From a virus, in the IMG/VR virus record IMGVR_UViG_3300029908_000004, positions 107,458 through 171,457 of that record: 64,000 nucleotides of DNA. One strand, written 5' to 3'. The translations under genes and the position numbers were made by a program. Below are positions 57,301-64,000 of this stretch, in pieces. Positions within the stretch are counted from its first letter, which is position 1; each line of letters starts with the position of its first letter. The notes under the pieces were generated by a model. The model made no database searches. It had not been told where the DNA came from and was given only the letters and a program-made list of their open reading frames with translations.

Positions 57301-59577
57301 GGATTAACTTACGTTAGAGCTCCAGCTTACGGCGGATGGCTGAATTTATCTGGGGATGGTGACGCTTCCAATGTAATAAAAGCGATTCTTAAGATAAGTC
57401 AGGCAAGACATTTTGGAAAATGGCAGATTGGTGGTTTACCTGATCGTTATGTAAAAGGGTTTACATGGAGTGACACGCTTGCTGCCTTAGGAGGCACTGG
57501 ACCAATTGCTTCGACACTTAATAATAGTTATGATAGGTCTGGAGCTAACATATTAGTTAATCATTTGGTTAATTATAGTGGAACAGAAGTTGTTGGTAAG
57601 TTCCCAGTTACTAGAAGTTGGACATTCGAACAGCCCGGTTGTACAAAGCCTGTTTATCATATTAAAGGGGGAACAGCACGCACACCTTGGTTCTATATCA
57701 AAGATGTAGGACGTAGGTACCCAGATTACGTTCTAGCAGTTAGACAATATGGGTTCCCATATCAGGCAAATGCTACTTGTATATTTGGACATCCTAATGA
57801 TTTCTATTATTCTAGAGATTTAATCTTAGGGGAACTTACTGCAATGAAGCTACAGCCTGCTGTAGCTAAACCTATCTTTGCAGATTGGTGGGATCACCAA
57901 CAAGGTAGGTCTCAAACAGCAGCCATGCTATATAACTATCTCATACCAGTGTTACCCGGCGTGCAGCCTGGGGACACTTATGTAAACACATTTATGAACA
58001 AGATAGATAGTACAAAAGACCCTAATGTTTATTTCCAACAATTAGACTCTCTAAATACTATGATAAACAGAACTGGAAACGATTTATTATCATGGTGGCC
58101 AGGGGTACAAAACTATCAGATGCAGTCTTTTAGAACAGAGGTGAATTATCTTCGTAACTCACTTGAATATTATTTAACTCTAAAGATAAACGGGACTATC
58201 GGTAAAGTTAATGAGGCGTTACGTATTCAACCAGTTCGTAGATGGAATTACATAGACCACGAATCCATAATCCACAACGGTATAAAATTATCTGATAAAT
58301 TCTTCAATACAATAAAGTTATCTGATGACACTCTATGTATAAATGAGATGATACCAAGTCATCACCAACGGGTATTAGACGCTGACGAGCTTGTGGAGTC
58401 TGTGGATAAGAATTTAAAAAGTGGTGGTAATGAGCCAATGCGTCTAGCAACTATCCAGAGCTTCTTAAGAGAAGAATGTGGAAAGATGTATTATGGTGAA
58501 TTAATTATTAAAGGCACACCAGAAATTGAGCCTTGGGATGTTGTAGTTATAACAGACCCAGCAACTGGTATGATGGGTCCCGTAGAAGTAGACTCCGTAA
58601 TTCACACATTCAATCAGGAAATGGGGTTTATTACTATTATTAAGCCTAGAGCGTTGATAATAGTTAATGATGCTGCTTCCATGGGGTTATTGAATGGATA
58701 TCGTTGGGCTTGGGCTAACGCGACCCAGATAATAAATGGGTATAGTCAAGCTTATGGAGACGCTACAACGGCCATTGGTGTAACTACACCAACATTACTG
58801 GGAGTAGTAGCTGGTGGAACGGCAGCAGCCATCTTTGGCGGTCCTATAGGGGATGTTGTAGCAGTAATGGTTGCTGGTAGGGCATTTGCTACAGCTATAA
58901 ATATCTCTACAAGAATGAATCTATGTATGGTGTTTCCACTTATGAGATTTGGTAACCCTTGGGTGGGTGGTTTACAAGGATATCGAGCAGGTGATATAGT
59001 ATATTGGTTAAAGGATCATTGGATACAATTTTATACTGATGAAATAGCTCCATTAATGAGCACTTGGCAGGAAATAAAACAAAGCATAACACCATCTTTG
59101 CAGGACCCAACTATGACACCAAATCCTGTTCCCCCTATTTCACCTAGACCACGATCTAAAATATCTAGTGATAAACAAGCAATCATAGCATTAATTCGTA
59201 AAGTAGCTGCTAGACCCGAAAACCAAGCGATGCCTGTAGACTTAGCCATAGCTCAGGCACAGCAAGAATCTACTCTTAACCCAAATGCTATAGGTCCAAT
59301 GACTAAATGGGGGAAAGCTATAGGGTTATTTCAATTACTACCAAGTACAGCTGCTGGTTTACATGTAGACCCTTATGTTCCTGAACAGAATATACAGGGT
59401 GGTATAACGTATATGTTGCAATTATATGATAAGTTTCATACTTGGCCATTAGCACTAGCCGCTTACAATATGGGGCCGGGAGCTCTCCAGCACCATCTAG
59501 ATAAGGGCACGCAATGGCCAACACAGACACAAACTTACGTATCTAATATTATGGGGCATTGGAATCAGAACTCATAA
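54382..59577 (+). CDS. Baseplate hub with C-terminal lytic transglycosylase, 1731 aa
   Basis: Tail-tip protein combining structural hub parts and a cell-wall enzyme. An N-terminal domain (FRIGNVILKIPPEDINIHKT) is repeated in style at about 290-430. At about 860-920 a gp27/gpD-like part is visible (YYPLQTGSKIQVRLGYSNNP, VFVGQVTQIDEEDGIITLVA). Residues 1593-1731 are an SLT domain: LAIAQAQQESTLNPNAIG with catalytic Glu1629, then AIGLFQLLPSTAAGL and PLALAAYNMGPGAL. It would cleave glycan strands during DNA entry. It starts in a TAATG overlap with giant 2. Confidence 0.85.
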   Translation: MSITISNPQLDDPESGYFRIGNVILKIPPEDINIHKTSNVDELTALRAKFPYINESGFARWDVTVSWTAVYEENPQNYSDSPSFSENDDPHWAQWEDVRTIVAMMKAAPFVEVENDLVRSVISSRNDESSYSGIAVTDSTKYVRLAFALRQFKVSTSEDIVDGLKCQLVMTLFNYLPFTKDFAYVGTGGLPVDATQSDAFKKYLNEWKENNLDAPQEGEYSPWQEQDPEDTSFIWRTYMPQPGLPVAAPSDLDVDEWKCDHFTDDMTYRYKENRLHLDSSDGSSSEEGLFPTNLSVVFVNQFAQLPLANYQYPTYQHIGPATTVISMGMESDSAESLGVTGLTGMINELKKQFLQFRSWKSAASIYNRQAILVRNQFLNMLGVWGLNVAEFDVSTIQNSAGRLSCTLMARQYENYYELLDPFTVYGSDHYTQQLSSYIRSPALTAGLTQAEQSGMQKLVAFRNAWNGYDDKYLANLLLSTDPTTASTLKTLPSIPMPSGVSLTPTEQANLFLTLKEESPLSATVSRLPGTAGYGSTPFDSSYWPWLAAKNSPGYVMSYTDYWVLTRLNTLSSQNDPTRYQADLAIQQKYDPQVTQAMKDQIWQKAFELLAANDRVMSNNLDQIARSKSFKDSLDSSTQAQGLYSPGSDPSNGKHGCYRDLGIYDGDPAEYFIDYSNVLLTTAAQQMEQNLSVMLTGFKAFNTKNQQGQGTTIPTDLSDFGIQEGNVSGMLLRSNIPKYSMRGCFPTFKLFLMEDKNTSIFYCYDNFYSYASVIDMEMIKYRDKPDTAVIRITNLSGMLSYRLFDNSVQGKREWELSNDVKVPTSLDGSPTVNPGGMPGAVMAGRMGNHNYQEGQGSLNSPGETFVTNQPKVPLRYYPLQTGSKIQVRLGYSNNPDGLYPVFVGQVTQIDEEDGIITLVAQSYLTELDTSMSDEVSSDGFSVPGLVGNIINSVTDAAIRLVKFQPMMAFRDLWAGLTYVRAPAYGGWLNLSGDGDASNVIKAILKISQARHFGKWQIGGLPDRYVKGFTWSDTLAALGGTGPIASTLNNSYDRSGANILVNHLVNYSGTEVVGKFPVTRSWTFEQPGCTKPVYHIKGGTARTPWFYIKDVGRRYPDYVLAVRQYGFPYQANATCIFGHPNDFYYSRDLILGELTAMKLQPAVAKPIFADWWDHQQGRSQTAAMLYNYLIPVLPGVQPGDTYVNTFMNKIDSTKDPNVYFQQLDSLNTMINRTGNDLLSWWPGVQNYQMQSFRTEVNYLRNSLEYYLTLKINGTIGKVNEALRIQPVRRWNYIDHESIIHNGIKLSDKFFNTIKLSDDTLCINEMIPSHHQRVLDADELVESVDKNLKSGGNEPMRLATIQSFLREECGKMYYGELIIKGTPEIEPWDVVVITDPATGMMGPVEVDSVIHTFNQEMGFITIIKPRALIIVNDAASMGLLNGYRWAWANATQIINGYSQAYGDATTAIGVTTPTLLGVVAGGTAAAIFGGPIGDVVAVMVAGRAFATAINISTRMNLCMVFPLMRFGNPWVGGLQGYRAGDIVYWLKDHWIQFYTDEIAPLMSTWQEIKQSITPSLQDPTMTPNPVPPISPRPRSKISSDKQAIIALIRKVAARPENQAMPVDLAIAQAQQESTLNPNAIGPMTKWGKAIGLFQLLPSTAAGLHVDPYVPEQNIQGGITYMLQLYDKFHTWPLALAAYNMGPGALQHHLDKGTQWPTQTQTYVSNIMGHWNQNS

Positions 59578-59582
59578 ATCTA

Positions 59583-59611
59583 TTGTTGTTCTTAGTCTTT
59601 TAAGCTATACT
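59583..59611 (+). promoter_or_regulatory. Sigma70-like promoter containing TATACT
   Basis: TTGTTG (59583-59588), a 17-nt spacer, then TATACT (59606-59611), followed by AAATAG. It lies in the 50-nt gap before the baseplate gene at 59628 and is the only TATACTAA site in the window with a fair -35 box. Confidence 0.5.
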
Positions 59612-59627
59612 AAATAGAGGTGTAATA

Positions 59628-60230
59628 ATGGGATCAGCGTTGGCTATAGTTAGCCCCTGTTCAACTTGTAAAAATCAGAATGTAGCAGCAGGAACTGATG
59701 GGAAACCACAGTGCCCACGTAGGTATTGGCAGAGTCTAAATAAGAACGTACCACCCGATTTGTCGCTTGCCACAGGACCGGTCCCAGATACTGGGGCTGA
59801 ATCCTACCCATTACTTGCGTTAACTGGTAACGAACGGGATGGCGATACCACAAGCACCTCTCTCGTAAATCCAGTATATTGGAATGATGGAAACTCTATA
59901 TTAGTTTGGGTAGCCAAATTAAAAGATAACTCACCTATTGTTAATAACGGGCAGGTAGTAAACAATGATATATTATCTGATTCCTTTGATACTAGTTATA
60001 TAAATTGTTGTGAATACCCTTATGTACCAGTTGGAAACGAGAATGAATATTTCCAACGTGGTGCACTAAAGGAAAGTGATCAAATAGTAGTGACAGATAT
60101 CCCTTGTGAACAATTGTTTGGTGATACCTTTCAAGGAACTCCTTTTGGTGGCACCTTACAAAGAGCGAACTTCTTCTTCAATGTCCCAAGAGTACCAACT
60201 GATGACCATCAATGTCCGGAAGGTGTGTAA
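59628..60230 (+). CDS. Cys-rich baseplate-cluster protein, 200 aa
   Basis: ATG at 59628 with AGAGGTG upstream. The N-terminus has CSTCKNQNV and CPRRYW, a possible metal-binding set, and two more Cys pairs lie later (INCCEYPYVPV, TDIPCEQLF). The rest is low-charge, strand-like and rich in Asn, Asp and Pro. It opens the final baseplate operon, whose genes are joined by TAATG overlaps. It may be a spike, wedge or tip protein; I cannot tell which. Confidence 0.55.
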   Translation: MGSALAIVSPCSTCKNQNVAAGTDGKPQCPRRYWQSLNKNVPPDLSLATGPVPDTGAESYPLLALTGNERDGDTTSTSLVNPVYWNDGNSILVWVAKLKDNSPIVNNGQVVNNDILSDSFDTSYINCCEYPYVPVGNENEYFQRGALKESDQIVVTDIPCEQLFGDTFQGTPFGGTLQRANFFFNVPRVPTDDHQCPEGV

Positions 60231-60652
60231 TGTCAGATTCAATACAAAAGACCTTTGCTGTAAACCTAGAAACACAACCAACTAGTACTTCTACTAATAA
60301 AACACCAGCCCTATCGCCACAAAAGATGATGGCTGGTAATAGTTATACTGGACAGCCATATATCATTGCTCAGCAGAATGGTTTGGCTATGGTTGGGGAT
60401 CAGAAGCATGTTATAACTGTTAGCCCAGAGCTAGGAGTTACTATTTCTGGTCCAATGAGCTTATCAGCTATGCCTCAACAGATATCATTTGGTGGTGGAT
60501 ACTGGACACTTAATCCACTCAATCTATCAATGTTACCCTCTAGTGCTGTTACACCAGTGCCAATGTTTAAATCCGCCACTCCGAAGCTAATTAGAGCTTC
60601 TAGTGGGTTATCAGGTATTGTTGGTGCTGCAGAAGGGGCTGTAGGACTATAA
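60230..60652 (+). CDS. Baseplate-cluster protein, 140 aa
   Basis: The start at 60230 (MSDSIQKTFAVNLETQPTST) is preferred: it forms a TAATG overlap with the previous stop and has GGAAGGTG upstream. The first 40 residues are Ser/Thr/Pro-rich. A beta part follows (AQQNGLAMVGDQKHVITVS), and the end is Gly/Ala-rich. No motif. Placed directly before the gp25-like gene, it is probably a small tail-tip or wedge component. Confidence 0.55.
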   Translation: MSDSIQKTFAVNLETQPTSTSTNKTPALSPQKMMAGNSYTGQPYIIAQQNGLAMVGDQKHVITVSPELGVTISGPMSLSAMPQQISFGGGYWTLNPLNLSMLPSSAVTPVPMFKSATPKLIRASSGLSGIVGAAEGAVGL

Positions 60653-61104
60653 TGGCTACTACTATAACAACGTTAATACCCCCATCTCCTAATAACCCAA
60701 ACTCTACGACTGAGATAATAGCTGATTATCGATGGATGTCCGGGGGAGGTGGAGTATTAATGGATGCCACTGGTGACATCTCTCTAACAACAACCAATAT
60801 GGAAAGTATAAAGGATATCATCCAGTCTAGACTTAAGGCTGATTATAGAGGATGGGCTTTATACAATATTGGAGCAGATTTACAGAGTTTTATGGGACAA
60901 GTTATTAGTTCAGAACTAACAACATCCTTAAGTCGTAGAATAATTAGTTCTCTAACTTCTTCATTTCTACCAGCAGGGGCTATATCAATTAGAACGTTAG
61001 TTACTGGTGATATGGTACAGGCATTTGTATATGTAGCTGGTACAATGGTGGCAACAGCAACAACAGATAAAAGTGGGTCTACACTAACGGTGGTAATACT
61101 CTAA
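60652..61104 (+). CDS. gp25-like baseplate wedge protein, 150 aa
   Basis: Small wedge protein that starts sheath assembly in contractile tails. The pattern DATGDISLTTTNMESIKDII, then RLKADYRGWALYNIGADLQS and FMGQVISSEL fits the gp25 layout, where a short beta part leads into helices near a GADL-type motif. It is flanked by TAATG overlaps and directly precedes the J-like gene, the classical order gp25/W then J. Confidence 0.7.
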   Translation: MATTITTLIPPSPNNPNSTTEIIADYRWMSGGGGVLMDATGDISLTTTNMESIKDIIQSRLKADYRGWALYNIGADLQSFMGQVISSELTTSLSRRIISSLTSSFLPAGAISIRTLVTGDMVQAFVYVAGTMVATATTDKSGSTLTVVIL

Positions 61105-62309
61105 TGTCTATTCAAGTTCCATACACTTCCACTCAAATTTCACAGACTATTCTGAATGGATTATCGAATAGTGGGGTGAGACAAACTACTGCTGGTGGCA
61201 AAGCAAGAGCTTGGGCTGACGCTGTGGCGTCAATCTCGTCTTCATCTGAACTTCGAGTATTTAATATGATCACCCAGAGCTTCTTAACCACGGCTACTGG
61301 TAAGAATCTAGATTTTATAGGTTCTATTTACGGCGTAATTAGAATCCCTGCACAAGACGCTTCTTCAGACATGACAGATGACAACTTCCAGTTCTATGTG
61401 GCTAGTGGAACTTTTGGGGATATTAATAATGGTAATGATATAATCATACCTACTGGCACTGCTATTAGTGATGGTAACCCATCTGATCCTTTTTACACAG
61501 TTGATTACGAAACCGCTCTCTCAGCCACGTCATCTTTACAAAACATAAGCGTTACCTGTAGTGTGTCAGGTTCTGGTGGGAACTCTGCTGCTAATACATA
61601 TATTTATAGTAATTTTACTAACTATGTTAATTCCATATATGGATCTTTGTTAGTAACAAATAACTATGGGGTCGTCTCTGGTAGAGATGTTGAAGATGAC
61701 GATAGTTATAGATATAGAATAAATCTTAAGCTGCAAGGAACTGGTGGGGCGGCACGAGCTGATTTAACTTTTTCATTACTGCAGGTAACAGGGGTTCAAG
61801 ATATTGTATTTGAATCATTAGCAGGAACCTTTAATGTATATGTGTACGGGATATCACCAAACGTATCTATTGCATTACTTCAACAGGTTCAAGCAATTAT
61901 TAATGCCAATACAGCGTTCCCATTGACTGGGTTAGCACTAGCACCAGATTTGATTGGTATAAGTTTGGAGACAACAGTTACCCCAATAAAAGGGCTCTCG
62001 TTAGCAGAGCAGAACGCCGCTATGGCAGCAGCGGCAACAGCGGCAGCAAGCTATATAAATAACTTAGGAGTTGGTAACACGTTAGTTATAAATGAGATAT
62101 CAGATGTTATGATGAACGCCAGTCAAAACATATTAGACATAGGTAGTCCTAATAAACCATTACAAAATATATTTATCTGGAGAGATAGAACAGATAACAC
62201 ACGATACAGTAGATTCTTAGTTACAGATTATACCCCAGCTCTTGGTGAGCGCGTTGTTGTGGAACAATCTATACCAAATCCAATAGCTCTATCTATTAGT
62301 AATTCATAA
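61104..62309 (+). CDS. Baseplate J-like wedge protein, 401 aa
   Basis: Long arm of the baseplate wedge (phage P2 J, T4 gp6 type). Supporting sequence is FLTTATGKNLDFIGSIYGVI near 65-85, then FQFYVASGTF with IIPTGTAISDGNPSDPFYTV, and SGRDVEDDDSYRYRINLKLQ near 195-215. All are characteristic of the family. VTGVQDIVFESLAGTFNVYV comes later. The length is usual. It starts in the overlap with the gp25-like gene and is followed 1 nt later by the next gene. Confidence 0.8.
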   Translation: MSIQVPYTSTQISQTILNGLSNSGVRQTTAGGKARAWADAVASISSSSELRVFNMITQSFLTTATGKNLDFIGSIYGVIRIPAQDASSDMTDDNFQFYVASGTFGDINNGNDIIIPTGTAISDGNPSDPFYTVDYETALSATSSLQNISVTCSVSGSGGNSAANTYIYSNFTNYVNSIYGSLLVTNNYGVVSGRDVEDDDSYRYRINLKLQGTGGAARADLTFSLLQVTGVQDIVFESLAGTFNVYVYGISPNVSIALLQQVQAIINANTAFPLTGLALAPDLIGISLETTVTPIKGLSLAEQNAAMAAAATAAASYINNLGVGNTLVINEISDVMMNASQNILDIGSPNKPLQNIFIWRDRTDNTRYSRFLVTDYTPALGERVVVEQSIPNPIALSISNS

Positions 62310-62310
62310 A

Positions 62311-63861
62311 ATGCCTAATTATAAATCCCATCTTACTCAAGTGCTTCTCAATTGTTTTGATCCAAAGGATGTTCGTGTAGCACAACAACCTTACACAATT
62401 GATTCACAAATGCTGAATCTTGCTGCTTGCGCAAGAGAGAGTACAAACATGCGCGTATCAAGGGAAATTAACGCAGCCAACCCAATGAAGGTTCCATTAA
62501 ATATAGACAATATGGGTAGATATTTTATGGCTGCTTTGCCACCATCTCTTGATTTAACTAATACTGTGTCTGCATCTACTATCCTACCAGTTTTACATAG
62601 TGTAACCGGGACATTAGGGTCTCAGACTATAACTCTAACCCCTTTTGATGACACATTACCCATTCCAACAGGAATTTTGGTTGATACCACTAGGTCTTCT
62701 GTGCCTTTATCAAACGCAGTTATGATAAGGATGACAGGATCTTTAGATTCCTATAATAACCCGCTGACACAACAATCTGGACCACTGGTTATGCCTATAC
62801 CAAATAACATAACATTCTGGTTAGATAATATGGGGGTAAACACTGGATCAATAGAGATTCTTATAACTGGAGAATTGTATCCTAGACCGGTATGGACACA
62901 GCAAAGAAGTACATATCAAGAATCCCTTGTAACTACAGTCTCACAAGGGGCTTTCACTTCTGATCTACGTTGGGAAGTTATAGATAACATTACTGTTAGG
63001 GGTATGCCTAATGGTGCCACATTAACTTGTTGGTGTTTCCCATTTAATCTACCCGCATGTCCAGATCCAGATAGACCATACGTGAATCACGCCTATAGGG
63101 ATGAAAATATTCCTAGATATTGGAAGATTCAGGGAAACTTATTAAGTGAAGTGTATATCAGAGGGCTAGATACAGGGTTAGAAATATGTAATACATATTC
63201 AACTGATTTAGATTTGGTAGATGTGGTTGTAGAACCAAATACATATGGTTTATTCGCGGTCACCGAATCTTCAATAATCTATATTGATAGAAGGGAACCC
63301 CTACCAACTAATTTAACAGCCACGGCTATACAGGTTCAGCCAGTCTGTGGAATAAACGCACACTTAGATACTTCAAAAGATCCTTCACAGCAGAGATGGG
63401 TGAACCTTCTTCCTGTTTTATATACAGGTGCACAGATTCTCAAATATAGATGGTCTGTGTTGGATCCAAACGGAACACAATATAGCATAACGAATAGTGG
63501 TGCTTTTACATCGTTTAAAGTATCTTTTGGTTGGCGTAGTGGTTACCCAACCAAACATACCTTCCCATTAATTAATACTGGAACTTATACAATTACTTTG
63601 GAATGTCAAGATATTACTGGGGCTATAACAAAGGAGTCCGTCTTATATAATAATTTGGCTCTAGCGCCACAAGTGTCGTTACCAGTCCCATTCGTTCCTC
63701 AGGTCGCTGGTATTTGTTTTGATAGTTTTGATCAAGCTTGGATATGGACAGGATCTTATGCGATACCGGTGATGTTTACTTATGATTCTTACATATTAGA
63801 TATAGCTAATCAAGCCATCTATGTTACAAAGAATTATGACAGTATAGAGGTAACCAATTAA
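62311..63861 (+). CDS. Baseplate or tail-tip protein, 516 aa
   Basis: ATG at 62311, just after the J-like gene. The N-terminus reads MPNYKSHLTQVLLNCFDP. The body is mainly beta with Pro and aromatic residues (MPIPNNITFWLDNMGVNTGS, WTQQRSTYQESLVTTV, then PRYWKIQGNLLSEVYIRGLD). The last 200 residues include an Ig-like domain (YRWSVLDPNGTQYSITNSGA, NTGTYTITLECQDITG). Position suggests a wedge, tail-protein-I or fibre-attachment role. Not assignable to a family by eye. Confidence 0.6.
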   Translation: MPNYKSHLTQVLLNCFDPKDVRVAQQPYTIDSQMLNLAACARESTNMRVSREINAANPMKVPLNIDNMGRYFMAALPPSLDLTNTVSASTILPVLHSVTGTLGSQTITLTPFDDTLPIPTGILVDTTRSSVPLSNAVMIRMTGSLDSYNNPLTQQSGPLVMPIPNNITFWLDNMGVNTGSIEILITGELYPRPVWTQQRSTYQESLVTTVSQGAFTSDLRWEVIDNITVRGMPNGATLTCWCFPFNLPACPDPDRPYVNHAYRDENIPRYWKIQGNLLSEVYIRGLDTGLEICNTYSTDLDLVDVVVEPNTYGLFAVTESSIIYIDRREPLPTNLTATAIQVQPVCGINAHLDTSKDPSQQRWVNLLPVLYTGAQILKYRWSVLDPNGTQYSITNSGAFTSFKVSFGWRSGYPTKHTFPLINTGTYTITLECQDITGAITKESVLYNNLALAPQVSLPVPFVPQVAGICFDSFDQAWIWTGSYAIPVMFTYDSYILDIANQAIYVTKNYDSIEVTN

Positions 63862-64000
63862 TGTCAACATTTTATCTTGGCCCAGAGACCATAACGCCAG
63901 TAAATAGTACTACTTATGTTGATATGCTGGGTGTAAACGTTGGGCTGACACGATTGCCGGGTGAGTCAGCATCAGAGTTTATGAAGCGGGTAACTGTCAT
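63861..64000 (+). CDS. Start of the next baseplate gene (cut by window edge)
   Basis: ATG at 63861 in a TAATG overlap with the previous stop, open to the right edge for 46 codons. It begins MSTFYLGPETITPVNSTTYV and contains GVNVGLTRLPGESASEFMKR, a LxRLPGExxxxF(K/R)R pattern often seen near the start of phage baseplate or tail-tip proteins. Too short to assign. Confidence 0.6.
   Translation, partial: MSTFYLGPETITPVNSTTYVDMLGVNVGLTRLPGESASEFMKRVTV

Noticed and set aside
1-64000. CRISPR arrays, tRNA genes, insertion sequences, attachment sites
   Set aside because: No regular repeat-spacer array, cloverleaf-like sequence, transposase motif or flanking direct repeats were found by eye. A tRNAscan or repeat search would be decisive.

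Overview
The window is a contiguous piece of a large tailed bacteriophage genome with a contractile (myovirus) tail. Recognisable in order are terminase, portal, prohead protease, major capsid protein, tail sheath, tube-like proteins, tail chaperones, very large tail proteins, a hub with a lytic transglycosylase, and gp25-like and J-like baseplate proteins. Both edges cut a gene. The genome is AT-rich by eye. The host cannot be read from the sequence. Sigma70-like boxes and a lipoprotein signal fit a bacterial host with an ordinary housekeeping sigma factor. The protein sizes (1563, 1641, 1658 and 1731 residues) suggest a large or jumbo phage, but the window does not give the genome size.

Region 1 (1-3760, minus strand): eleven small leftward genes of unknown function, including a 43-residue one. 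They look like accessory or early genes. Almost every start has a stem-loop placed against or just upstream of its Shine-Dalgarno sequence, and the gaps hold further hairpins. A divergent intergenic region (3760-3954) separates this block from everything to the right, which reads rightward.

Region 2 (3955-13094): small zinc-finger genes, a calcineurin-like phosphoesterase with an N-terminal helix-turn-helix, an HExxH protein, three glycine-rich membrane proteins and the large terminase. Region 3 (13094-22963): two putative virion proteins, portal, protease fused to a scaffold-like tail, a second putative capsid-associated protein, a small zinc ribbon and the major capsid protein, closed by a strong terminator. 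Region 4 (23048-27641): a head or neck protein, an Ig-like protein, and a lysis or envelope cassette with an M15 peptidase, a lipoprotein and a papain-like protease. The M15 gene has been invaded by a GIY-YIG homing endonuclease, now frameshifted, and a second diverged copy of the peptidase C-terminus lies beyond it. Region 5 (27695-35963): adhesin-like proteins, including a 1563-residue fibronectin-III protein ending in a Hint-like domain, and neck proteins. Region 6 (35999-64000): sheath, three related tube-like proteins, two chaperone-like genes, giant protein 1 with an N-terminal DEDDh exonuclease-like domain and a possible SNase-like segment, a ClpA/B-type AAA+ ATPase with a small partner, giant protein 2, the hub/transglycosylase and the baseplate genes.

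Many tail and baseplate genes are joined by TAATG stop/start overlaps, so they are probably translated as coupled operons. The most unusual points are nuclease-like domains inside a tape-measure-position protein, a Clp-type unfoldase between the two giant tail genes, the endonuclease-split lysin, and the recurrent leader hairpins. All functional calls come from reading motifs by eye; no database search was run.
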